This document shows positions 47,715-57,629 of a DNA stretch of 64,000 bases, piece after piece. A program made the translations under genes and the position numbers. The notes beneath the pieces are model-generated. The model had not been told where the DNA came from and did not search any database. It worked only from the letters and a program-made list of their open reading frames with translations. Each line of letters starts with the position of its first letter. Positions within the stretch are counted from its first letter, which is position 1. Source of the DNA: Rhodocollybia butyracea (taxonomy: Eukaryota > Basidiomycota > Agaricomycetes > Agaricales > Omphalotaceae); contig JADNRY010000247.1 of NCBI GenBank assembly GCA_015501585.1, forward strand, positions 1 through 64,000, read 5' to 3'.

Positions 47715-49190
47715 ATGCGCGATAAACGCCGCTGCCAGACTGCTAACCGACGGGCTCGAGAACACGCAGTGTTACAAGCACAGCTTCCCTACTCCTACTT
47801 AGAACCTGCTTCGGATATTCTCTCTACTCCGCCGCCACTTCCGCCCTCCCCTTCCCTACTTTCAAAAGCCGCCACCTTACTCCAACCCCTCTTTTATAAG
47901 AAGCCCAAAACTCCTCCCCTCCCCTCCTGCCCCTATTCAAAGCCCAATCCCGCCGTTCAATCCCTTCGCAACTCCAAGCGACGGGAGGACCAAAAACAAA
48001 AAGCAGAGGAAGAACTTCCGGCCTCAGGGCCTTCAAAACGAACCCTTGCAAATGTTCTGTCAGAGGGTAACACTATCGAAGTCAATCTAAACGCCCCCGA
48101 CTTCGACGCTGCTCTGGGGGCCCACACCGCGAAACCAGGGACCAAAAAGCAACAGGGTTCCAAAGCAGATATGCGTCAGACTTATTCTCTGACTGAACTT
48201 CTTCAGCAGGGATTTCAGCATATCAAGTGGGATGGAATGTATGCCAATCTGTTGCCATTTGTCTCTTATTTTTCTAATTAGCCCCAATTACCTAGTACTC
48301 CGTTTCCCCTCATTGATTGCTTCAGCTGTATTGTTCGGGTTCTTGCAGGTCAACCTGGCTCCGGCTATGCTTCTGAGCTTAGCGATGCGTTTGAAGAGAT
48401 GATGCGAGAAGGTAGAGAAGCTGGACTAGAGGCAACCTCGCCCGAAGGTGCCAGTGCGCGGGGTTGGTTCCCGGCCTTCAATTGCGAGGCTAGCATGGGT
48501 ATGGGCAATCCCCATCCGTCCAGCTGGATCCAAAGAATATGACGGAAGTTTTGGAGCGCCTTGTTGGCCGCAAGTCTGTGCGTAGGATGGCGATGTATCA
48601 GAACAGTAAGTTTTTCTGTATCTCTCATATTTGGATATTCATTCTCAATAGCAGCATTTTCTCTTTGGGCCCCGAGGGTCTACAAGGTGTACGAAAATAC
48701 AACGAAGACCATGTTGGAGAAGATGCCTAGTCTCCGGAACAACTTCCCGGGTGGAGTTTTTGGCGCTGCTGCGTTTAACTTTGGAGGAAACGTATGGACA
48801 TTCAAGCACCGGGATTTCCAGAACTGGACTTTCGGCTGGTGCGCCATTACAGCACTGGGGAATTTTGATGCAACGCAAAGCGCGCAGCTCATTCTGTGGG
48901 AGTTGAAGCTCGTTATCGACTTTCCCCATGCATCCACCATTCTAATCCCCTCTGCCGTCATCACTCACTCAAACACCCTGGTTGCAGAAGGTGACGTTCG
49001 AACATCATTCACTCAGTACACCGCTGGAGCAATATTTCGTTGGGTTGAGAACAGATGTTTGACAGAGGATAAGTTAAAGAAGGCAGACCCTGCTCGCTAT
49101 CGCCAGATGATGCAGGACAAGGCAACAGCTGTTTTTCGATGCTTAGGTCTATATTCTACAGTAGACGAGTTACTTAGTGAAATACAATAA
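47715..49190 (+). pseudogene. TET/JBP-like 2OG-Fe(II) dioxygenase gene with a frameshift
   Basis: Three exons: 47715-48238, 48296-48605 and 48652-49190 (introns GTATG...CCTAG and GTAAG...ATAG). The N-terminal 120 residues are Pro/Lys-rich and disordered, with an NLS-like KRREDQKQK. The catalytic domain in exon 3 reads AAFNFGGNVWTFKHRDFQNW (Fe ligands in HRD), GWCAITALGNFD, LILWELKLVIDFPHAS, ILIPSAVITHSN (third Fe ligand H) and DVRTSFTQYTAG (2OG-binding R), as in the basidiomycete TET/JBP family that oxidises 5-methylcytosine. All these residues are present. In exon 2, however, the frame shifts near 48515-48535 between MGMGNPHP and DPKNMTEVLERLVG, so the gene is probably inactive unless this is an assembly error or an unseen splice. 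The true start may be upstream. Confidence 0.8.
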
Positions 49191-49490
49191 ACAATATTTT
49201 TAACACTTTTCAATGAGTTTGCATAAGTTACGATCAAGTTACAATTGCATTGGGTACGGTGATAAACGAGTGAGTACATACAGTCAATGATTTCTTTTTT
49301 AAGTATTAGAGCAATTAAGTAGTGAGGCACAATAAACACGCAGTGTTTTGTACACCATTAGCTAGCAAGGCACAGGTTTGAGTTTAACCGTCTCGAGTCA
49401 TACCAAAGCAGAGTTCCCAGTGATTATCAGAATCAACCCCCCAACTGCAATTGACGCAGATTTCGTCTGCTAAAAAATATGTTAGCTAGG

Positions 49491-50631
49491 TCAATGGGTA
49501 AATAGGATAGCATACCAGAATCTACATCGATAGGGTTGTCCGCCATCAAACCTGGTTGCTGTGTAAAAGTCAAGAACGGAGAAAGTCAAGGACATACCTG
49601 TAGCAAGCACCGGAGGGGGTCCAATCATTTCATTGTTCCTCCCAATTCCAGCGCCTGGGACGTCCTGGATCAAGCACATGAGCTCTGCAAATCAATCAGT
49701 GAACGCAAAAGCAACCCCAACGCCTAGGAAACTTACCAGCTCGAGTTCCTGGGAAAATCCTGTCTCTGAGCTGCTGGATAATAACCGCAATATCAACGGT
49801 AGGGAGGTGCGTAAGAATCCCAACAGAGGTTCCTGCAGAAAATCTGTTTATAACGCACGGTAGAGAGATAAATAATATAACGCTTACTGGAATCGTCGTA
49901 TATAAGTGTCCCCTTCATACCTACAGTTGCATCTTTCAGGTCGGTGAAAAATGAGATTATTTCTATATAAAACAGGTGAACAACCCATTCTCCTACTTGC
50001 AAAAGGTAGAAATACACACCGTCATCATTAGCGTCAGGTAGAAGGGGTCCCTTAAGCTCCAAGGGGGGGCTTGTAAAGTACGAGCCTTTCGGAACGTACA
50101 GAGAAGGAGGGTTGCTGGTAGCCGTAGCAGTGGTAGACAGATCCGGAGACTCAGGGACCTTCGACAATTTCTTCTGACGTTTCGTGGGGGTCGTATTGGT
50201 TTCTGAATTAACGGAGGGCCTCTTGCGTGAAGCGGGCGGAGATGGGTATGGACCGGAAGGTTTCGTTTGGATGACACGGTACTCTTTAAGAAGAGGAGCG
50301 TGGATATCGTCTATCTTAACTAAGAAACTATTCAAAACCTGCTTTAAAGGAAATAAAGTAACGACTTACGGTAAAGACCGCAACAATGATTCTTCTGGTT
50401 TGGACAGCAAAGAAAACTACTGGTCGGGTTAACGTACCACACTTTGCAGCATAGCCTATGCGCGCAGAATAGGTTTATTTCCTGCGCCGTTTGCATGTCA
50501 ACAATGCGCTTGGGGAGTTCAGGAAGGCCATTAGCTGCATACGGGCTAGAGAACAAATTTAACGGAAACATATAATAAAATAAACGAGGGAGAGGAAAAC
50601 ACGTACTAAGGAAAGTCAGTGGCTCTGCCAT
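49491..50631 (-). CDS. MULE passenger gene, Cys/His-rich protein of unknown function
   Basis: Minus-strand spliced gene, start at 50631. Exon 1 MAEPLTFLST joins across a GTGTT...CTCTAG intron to PYAANGLPELPKRIVDMQTA. A cluster of Cys and His follows (FCAHRLCCK and LCCPNQKNHCCG, about 50400-50470), which could bind zinc. Next comes a Pro/Ser/Lys-rich middle with KRQKKL (possible nuclear signal), then GPLLPDANDDG, DLKDATVGMKGTLIYDD, ILTHLPTVDIAVIIQQLRDR and DVPGAGIGRNNEM. It is convergent with the TET/JBP gene and lies between it and the right MULE end, so it is part of the element. I do not recognise the family. Exon borders are approximate. Confidence 0.55.
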
Positions 50632-51136
50632 CTGCGTCGTAGGCACTGATAAAACGATCTGCGGACATTTCCAGCGGATGGACGGAATGAATGAGAGCAA
50701 GAGCAAGAAAGCGAAAAAGCGAGAGGACGAGAACGCGAGGTTTTGAGAAAGCAAGAGGATAGAAAAGAGAAAAGAATGGGGGAAATCAGAACCCCAAATG
50801 ACGCCTATAAAGCATTCTGCAGGAGCGTTTCTCCCCGGTATCGGGCCCTTAGATTGCGATCTTTTGGGGACGGTTGACAGGTTTTTATTTTGTGATATCT
50901 GCAGAAGAGAAGCGTCCTGTCAATCCAAGGAACTGCGGCTGAAGAGCGGAGAGCACACCTAACTGATTGTGCGATTAATGATGCGACGCGACGGTAAAAC
51001 AATCTTATCTGTCTGTTATCTGTCTGTCACCTGCTCTTGAGAAATTCTTACACACACCTTTAGTAAATGACATTACCCTATCGCTTATGCATTGCGCTTT
51101 ACGAAGTTTTGTGCAGCCACGCTTTCCTTGAACTTA

Positions 51137-52829
51137 CCGCAGCACATCCACCAACGTACAACCTCGTACAGCCTATTCCTCTGGCCACGCTCTTAGCATC
51201 AAGACAATATGTTCCGCTTATGTTGTTTAATGGAGGTACAGATCCGGATGTGACCATCTTGTCTGGTGAGGCGAACATTTTTTTTGTGGGTCACTCTATA
51301 CTCAAACTAACGTGGAATTCTCAATTTTTTAGCCTCTTATCTGCTCTCATTGGACGTCTGAGTGTCCATGCGGTGCTTCACAATTACTTAGGCCGTCTCT
51401 TAATGTGCTGCATTACCGCCATGCACGCCTTCACACTCTGTTAACGCTAGCTCGTCTGCCCATGCCACCACCAAAGGTACGGCTTTACTATTCCCTCCTC
51501 TTAACAACAAGCTTACTCTGGTATTCCAAGAGTCGTTTCAACCCGGTTCACACTACCCACACTTCTCTTGTTACGCTGGCCTCCGCGAAACGACTACAAC
51601 GAGGTTATGGTTGAGTGCTACTACCCGCCGGTGCGCCGAAAATGTGGTGGCAAAGGGTTCTGACCGAGGTCTTGGGTACGCTCCCGATATCTCTCTTTTC
51701 CGCCGCCACAAACTTACCAATTCCTAGTCGTCTTCCTCAGGGGAACTCTGCCGGCGGCTGGATTGTCTTGACATAGTGCCAGCCGCCATTCAAAGCACCG
51801 CTCTAGCCAGAGGCAACAAACCTTACTTTCCTTAGAACCACCCCCGCCGCCCGGTCTCTCCTGGGCGCACAAGCTTGATACACCCTTGCCTCAGGGCAAG
51901 CAATGGCCCTTGCATTGCCGCTTATCGACTAGCAGCGGGTGTTGTGCGGCGACCGCCTCGGCCATTCTGACACATCCACGTCGCCGCTAACCACAAACTT
52001 CCGATCCTCACCAGCCTGTTCTCTCCACGTGCGTTCAGCGGGTCAACGCTGTTGTGCCGCACCTACTTAGGCCCTGACCCACGTCGACGTTGCTGCTAAT
52101 CACGACTTCGCCTCCCGTGGCCATGCCGGAAGCCAACCCCACAAAAAACTTTCCGCTCACCCATTCTCTCCACCTACGCTCAGCAGGCCGGCTCCCTTTG
52201 TGTGCGTTCAGCGGCCACATGTGTTCGGCAGGTCAACACCGTTACAGGGCGGTTACTTGGTTGGTCAACATTATGACTTCGCTACTCTCACCGGCGGCTG
52301 TGCCAGAAGCCATTGCTCACCCATTCTCTCCATGTCCGTTCAGCACCGCTGTTGTGTAGTGTAGTGGTTACTTGGGTCATTCCAACACACGTCCACCTTG
52401 CTATTAATCATGATTTTGCTATCCTCACGGGTGGCCATGCTGGACGACATTGCTCTTCCGAAAAATTCTGTGTGGCGCCCGTTCTCTCTACGTATGTTCA
52501 GTAAATTTCTTCTGAAGGCGGTGCGAAAGTTCTCTAATGGCCCTCCCGGCCTCAATTCTAGGTACCTTTTCTTATGGTGCGTGTGACCCATCATTCAAGC
52601 TGTAAGTTCTGCACATCTCTTTGTTCTACACCCCCAATAAGCACTTATTTATGCAGTTATGCTTCGTGATGACCTGTTACAACATTGAGCTGAGTTATTT
52701 TTTGCTTGGGCCTCAGTTACAGTAATCTTTTCTTGAGGGTATTCTAAAATTCAAGATAAGTCTCTCTCTTCTCATCCTGTACTTGTAGAACGTATATGTA
52801 GTGAATATACTTTACTGTCATATGAGCAT
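51137..52829. other. Right part of the 24-kb element with degenerate tandem repeats
   Basis: No supported gene. From about 51978 to 52510 there are four diverged tandem copies of a unit of about 130-150 bp with the words CACGTCGACGTTGCTGCTAA (and variants), CGGTGGCCATGCCGGA and CCATTCTCTCCACGT..GTTCAGC. Confidence 0.5.
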
Positions 52830-53394
52830 ATGAGACCTTTCAGAAGCACTTGAAAATCATCAAAGTGATTGTGTAAGACCCTCCAAATGATTGCTACATA
52901 CACTCAGAATAGTTGTCCAAGACACTTGAAAAGAGTGTCCAAAACAGCTCAAATGATTGCTGAACAATCCAAATGATTGTCTCAAGACACTGTGACCCAT
53001 TTCCAAAAACAATCATTTTGAGTGTCCTGAACAGTCAATTGGAGTGTTTGATACCATCATTTGGAGTGTTTTTGACAATCATTTAGATAGTTCAGAACTG
53101 TTATATAGAGTGGTTCAGACTATCATATTGAAAGACTAGGACAATCATTGAAAGTAGTTCAAACAACCTTTAAGAGTGATTTAGACAATCATTAAGATTG
53201 GTTCAGACAGTCAATAAGATTGGTTTAGACAATCAATAAGATTGGCTCAAACAATCAATATAAAGGTATAAGACAATCTTTTTCAGTAAACTGGACAATC
53301 ATTACAAATGGTTCAGACAATCAATATGAGTGCAAGACAATCATTTAGATTGTGTTTTGGACAATCATATTAATTGTTTTTCCTTCCCGTAGTG
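52830..53394. repeat. Right subterminal palindromic repeats
   Basis: About twenty repeats with AATCATTT/AATGATTG/CAATCAATAAGATTGG cores, the same family as at 29237-29560, ending in the inverted terminal repeat. Copies near the terminus alternate with GGTTCAGA spacers. Confidence 0.8.
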
Positions 53395-53398
53395 GGCA

Positions 53399-53926
53399 GA
53401 TATACATCCGTTAACGCGTCTATGCAAACTTGTATGTATGTGGGTGAAATCTTGGGATCAGAGTGGAAATGTTGGCACTGTAGGCGATGAGATCGATGAG
53501 ACTGGGCCCGGCTGGAAGTGGGTGTTGTAATCGGAGGTGTCGTCTGAGCCTTCAATCTCACACATTGTGAGAGCATATGCTTGAGGCCGAGGCTTAGCGC
53601 TTGCGCTTGTGCTCAAGTAACAGTATCAAAAGTAGGCGGCTACACACGATTGGTCCGCTCGCATTAGCTAGCCCGGGTAATAGGAAACACTTCTCAACTC
53701 ACCAGCACCTGCATATCTCTCTGAGAGTCCTCCTCTAGAGCGTCATTGCTTTTCAAACCAGGTCCGACCTTTCAAAAATTCCGGAGTGTTGTCAGGAAGC
53801 GTATAAGGCGTAAGGAAGGGAAACAGGAGTGCGGGAGCATTCATCTATACATTGCAGATACGATGGATCGGCATCAATCAATTAAGACAATTGATCAATC
53901 AAACAATCTAATCAGGGATGCTAATC
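53399..53926. other. Flanking DNA right of the 24-kb element
   Basis: No supported gene or repeat. Short frames only. Confidence 0.35.
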
Positions 53927-53990
53927 TGTGATTTAACATCTTCTGGGACTGTTTTTGGGACATCGTAACCGTCCCGCATTTGAGTCTAGA

Positions 53991-54093
53991 TGACTCGTAC
54001 ACCTAATCGAGTCATATAGACAGTTATCTAGTCATATATAGCTAGTAGTCAAGTACCGCTAAGTACATAGTCATTATTATACCTAACGAGTCA
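53991..54093 (+). promoter_or_regulatory. CGAGTCA-type sites in LTR 2 U3
   Basis: TGACTCG (53991) and CGAGTCA (54008, 54087), with further near-matches TAGTCAT (54030, 54067). They resemble the TGACTCA array in LTR 1 with one base changed. Confidence 0.5.
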
Positions 54094-54122
54094 TAGGTAG
54101 TAACCGGGACCCGCCGAAACAC

Positions 54123-54129
54123 TATAAAA
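54123..54129 (+). promoter_or_regulatory. TATA box of solo LTR 2
   Basis: TATAAAA located 30 bp after the last CGAGTCA site and upstream of the hairpin array. Confidence 0.6.
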
Positions 54130-54255
54130 GGGCCCGTTATTCGATTTCTAGTCCCTTAGACTTCTTATTTTGTAACCACCACTTCGTGAATATACACTCT
54201 GCATTCTGACTGCTATCTTGAGAGCATTACCTTGAGAATACATCCAATAACTAGA

Positions 54256-54539
54256 TACTTACTGAGCAAATACCAGATAAGTACACTGTTTTGAAGCCTA
54301 TATTGAGCACCATTCCAATATAGTGAATTTACCAGCATCCCTGACGAATTACTGAGCGTTTCCAGGAATATTTACGACTCCCACATTTATCCTGTGAAGA
54401 TTACTGAGCATATTCCAGTAATACTTACGACTCCATTACTGAGTGTTTCCAGTAATAACAACGACTTACAGCACTACTACTGAGTATTTCCAGTAGTACT
54501 CACGACCTATACCACTATTACTGAGCCTTTCCAGTAATA
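54256..54539 (+). repeat. Seven-hairpin array with AGC...TTCC loop
   Basis: Hairpins at 54256-54283, 54298-54323, 54348-54367, 54400-54422, 54435-54456, 54475-54498 and 54516-54539; a weaker one may start at 54213. Stems: CTATATTG/CAATATAG, ATTACTG/CAGTAAT, TACTACTG/CAGTAGTA and TATTACTG/CAGTAATA are perfect and differ by compensating changes. The loop is AGCATATTC, AGTGTTTC, AGTATTTC or AGCCTTTC. Confidence 0.85.
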
Positions 54540-54682
54540 CTTACACCCAATAAACCCATATAACAAGATTGTAGCCTACTCAGTATATATCAACCCTAAG
54601 GCTAATCTACTGCCTAGTAAACCCAGATCTGAGTATATAAAATACAGTGTTGGCAAAGGAGACTCGTATCCGACTCTTCACA

Positions 54683-55468
54683 AGTGTATGATTATTGCAT
54701 CTCAAAGGACAATAATATGGGTGGGCAAGCATTAACATTCTTGGATCGATGTCCTCGGATATTATATTATAGGGAGGTTGGCTGAATTGTGTACAGTTTT
54801 TAGTACCGGATTTGGAAAGAGGAGAGATTGGAGAGCGAGAGAGACGGATAGAGCGGCAGAAGTAAATGGGATGAGGGACAGAGCAGATGTAGAATAGACA
54901 AGCAGTGCACGTCGCTGGGTGTCATATATGTTATATTTGCATTGCCAAGGCCAGGTTTGCAGACACCAGTGTCGAATGAACCGGTTATCCTAGTTGAAGG
55001 AGCTTGAGGGAGATGGAGATGAATTGACGGGCAAATGTATTGTATGTGCATATCTAATGTTGTCCATGTTACTTTGTACAGAGAACAACAGCCATGTTGC
55101 CACAGTTGTACAATAGCACCAGACTCACCTCGTCGATTGTCGATCCTCGATCAACTCTGCATGACCATTCCAATACTACCACTTGCCGTCTATGTACCTC
55201 TTTGCGCAGTGCCTTCTTTGGGACTAATAGAATAGGCAGAGGTGTCATGCATCAGGCCAAGCATGTCAAGACTCTCTTTTGCCGCAAGAAAAAGGACGTC
55301 GTAAGAGATCACAGAATAGCATCAGGAAAAGTACCTATGAACTCAAGCCAACCCAGGTGAGCCTCAGGTCAACCAAGTTAGCTTAGGTTATCTTAAGTTG
55401 ACTTGATTCAACGCCGAGTTTGTTCTCAGCCTTCAGGCGCCTATTTGAATGCTGTTGATGCGGCAGGG
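54683..55468. other. Intergenic; stray MITE end
   Basis: No supported gene. At 55308-55328 there is a lone copy of the MITE end seen at 6111 (GCATCAGGAAAAGTACCTA). CAGGTnAACCnAGGTnA-like words follow to 55400. Confidence 0.4.
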
Positions 55469-55526
55469 CACTGCGGGAAGGAAAGACAGTAATATAGCGA
55501 CCCAAAAGACATTAAATATGACTGTA

Positions 55527-55760
55527 CAACACATTAGATAGTACTGTCTAGACAGGCAATCTTACTGTCTAGACAGGCAATCTTACTGTCTAGGACAGTA
55601 AACATTAATGGAAAAGACAGTTAGGATTCCTGACTGCATTCTTGAGAACTGTCTTTTGACAGTAATCCTTACTGTCCAGACAGTAGTCTTAACTGTCCCA
55701 GGCAGTAACATCGACTGTCCTAGGCAGTAACCTGAACTGTATCAGGACAGTCTTATTTAA
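55527..55760. repeat. Subterminal ACTGTC/GACAGT dyad repeats
   Basis: At least ten half-site pairs such as ACTGTCTAGACAG, ACTGTCTAGGACAGT, ACTGTCCAGACAGT and ACTGTCCCAGGCAGT. The half-site GACAGT also lies inside the terminal repeat at about 55485. Confidence 0.8.
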
Positions 55761-56414
55761 TGTACGAGGGCAGTCATGTCAACTGTATATCTAGGTGTAC
55801 AGTAAGAATCTGGTTATATTGGACATTACATGCCTAGTACTAGTAGTTACTAAAGACTACAGTGTACTCTCCCTCCACTTCTGTAGGTGTACACTCTGAC
55901 CATCCAAACACTTACAAAGAAATGACTCACCTATTCCCAAGATTACGAGTGCGTGAAGTGGAAGTTTGAGCTGACTTTAGCAGGTTGTCAGGGTCCTGGC
56001 GTAGCATAGTCATCAAGTATAAGTAAGTACGAAAAAGAGCGAGAAATGAAAGAAGAAAACTCACATATTCCTGAGATTAAATTTCTAGTCGACTTTCGGC
56101 TGTCAGTAGTATTGTCATTGGTCACAAGCGCAAAAACAACCAACCACGGTCGTCCTGATACACTCACAGCAGAGGTTGAGGTGCGGCACGCAACCTGATG
56201 TCCCTGCGGAGATTGGAGCTGTCAGCATTTCGTGGACAAAGATTGCTTGGATTTTCTCCATGGATAGGTGCTGTACGGAGCATCAGCCTGAGACTACCAG
56301 CGAAGAAGTATCTGAGTTGAACATGTACAGCTAGATGGTACCAGAACCAGTGTGCCAGGAAGGAGGGACAAGGAGCCTGTGGTCTGAGCCCAGTGTACCC
56401 ACTACATTCTGTAT

Positions 56415-56950
56415 GGCCTTTTAAAAGAATCATGATAGGTGTTGTGGGGGCCTTTGAAAAGGCCAGCAATGACACTTTGACCACCCCAAATACAGAAGTT
56501 ACAAAAGACTTACTAAGCACTGTTTTGGGCAGCTCTCGTTAGGGGTTGCCCTTGCCTAACATTAGAGAGCTGTCCAAAACAGTGCCAAAACTGGCCGAGT
56601 TAGGGTTTAGGGTTAGGGTTGAGAATATATTTGGGGTGCAGGGGCTTGCCCCTGCTGTTTTAAGGTTAGGTTTTGGTTAGGGGTTAGGGTTAGGATTTAG
56701 GGTTAGGGCTTTGGTTCCGGGTCAATGGCTAGGGTTAGGGTTAGGCAGATGGTGCCAATAGGTAGAGGTGACTGATGGGGGGGCAGGAGGGGGTGTCAAG
56801 TCTTCCTCAAAATGCCTTGTTCTTGAGATATAGAGCATTTATGATTCTCCCTATGAGGAGCAGGGCTTCTTAATTGGGGAGGTCAAAGCGCCATCGCTGC
56901 CCTTTTCAAATGCTCCCACAACACCCATTGGCCACCTTTTAAAAGGCTTT
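56415..56950. mobile_element. Inverted-repeat element holding TTAGGG-like repeats
   Basis: About 65-bp inverted arms: the left runs GGCCTTTTAAAAG...GGTGTTGTGGG...TTTGAAAAGG...CTTTGACC (to 56483), and the right (56879-56950) is its inverse with several changes. Within is a 21-bp hairpin (56517-56537 with 56565-56585, one mismatch) and, at 56596-56745, about ten TTAGGG or TTTAGGG units broken by other sequence. It is non-coding and nested in the Plavaka element. The border is approximate. Confidence 0.65.
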
Positions 56951-57629
56951 ACTGAATCAGCTGGTGTACCAGAGGAAACAGAGTTAGCGAAGGAACCAGG
57001 GACTGTAGCATGGGACCGATGTATGTGTAAGTGTGAAGGGAATGTACATGTAAAAGGAAGCAGAATTCACCTATGAACGTATCATTTTAGGACATATCTG
57101 GAGAGAGGACATAGCAAAATCCTGAATGGGAGGAACAGTCGCAGTGAGAAGGGAACCAACTGTTCCGCCAAGTTCATGCCAGTGGTGCAACAGTCATAAG
57201 GTGCCTTTTCTCCTGTGACTTGTTGCCTGTATTGAAGCCTGAAGGAGGCCCCATCATCACCACAAGACAAAAGTACCTGACCGGCAGTCAGCATTTCAAC
57301 CCGTTGTTCCACAATCTACAAAGGTCACCTGGAGTTGGACTGGGATGTAGGTGCTGCTGAAGGAGAATGAGAAAGACAAAAGTTGCTTGCGAATGCATCA
57401 TCAGGCAGAGGAATGCTCTTGTTCCTTGCTGGAGTAGGAGGGTGTATTTGCAATAGAGAGGATGAAGCACCTGTCAGAGTAGGCCGTACAGGCATCTTGA
57501 ATTCAGGTATACGAGAGGGCCCACCTACAGAGACTCACTGCGAGCATCCCCAGAAGGAAACAAGGTTGGAAGAGACACTTGAATGGGCTCTGGGGCTAGA
57601 GGGCAAGCTGGAGAGATGTAGGCGATCAC

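Larger units (their letters stand above)
38266..51127. mobile_element. Mutator-like element (MULE) carrying a TET/JBP gene
   Basis: Terminal inverted repeats of about 127 bp: the left arm starts GGAAATCGCG and runs to about 38392, and the right arm (51127 back to about 51000) starts GGAAAGCGTG. Both share GCACAAAACTTCGTAAAGCG, AAGCGATAGGGTAATG and CAAGAGCAGGTGACAGA. A 9-bp duplication TTGAACTTA flanks it exactly (38257-38265 and 51128-51136), as expected for MULEs. Inside, left to right: a nested Copia element, the MULE transposase gene (itself interrupted twice), a TET/JBP dioxygenase gene, and a minus-strand accessory gene. Without the insertions the element would be close to 8.1 kb. Confidence 0.9.
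29237..53394. mobile_element. 24.2-kb CACTA/Plavaka-ended composite transposon
   Basis: The left terminus begins CACTACGGGAAGAAAAAACA and the right terminus, read inward, begins CACTACGGGAAGGAAAAACA. The inverted repeat is 35 nt long with two differences. GGCA flanks both ends (29233-29236 and 53395-53398). About 300 bp on the left and 560 bp on the right hold the same family of AATCATTTNGATTG dyad repeats. The ends resemble the CACTGCGGGAAGGAAA terminus at 55469, which leads into a Plavaka transposase, so the superfamily call is CMC/Plavaka by association. I see no transposase of this family inside, so it is probably non-autonomous. Removing the nested elements leaves roughly 7 kb of its own sequence. 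Confidence 0.8.
53927..54682 (+). mobile_element. Solo LTR 2 (candidate)
   Basis: A 756-bp segment with the same layout as solo LTR 1: short inverted ends TGTGA...TCACA, repeated CGAGTCA sites, a TATAAAA box, then a hairpin array. The last 30 bp (GGAGACTCGTATCCGACTCT) resemble the end of LTR 1 (GACGAGACTATTGATCGAGT). No target duplication matches at the proposed borders (TAATC versus AGTGT), so the left border especially is tentative. Confidence 0.6.

Noticed and set aside
47824..48287. Minus-strand frames opposite the TET/JBP N-terminus
   Set aside because: Shadows of the Pro/Lys-rich plus-strand exon, which is joined by good splice sites to the catalytic exon.
56596..56745. A true chromosome end at the TTAGGG repeats
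   Set aside because: The repeats are short, interrupted and flanked on both sides by transposon sequence, so they are interstitial.
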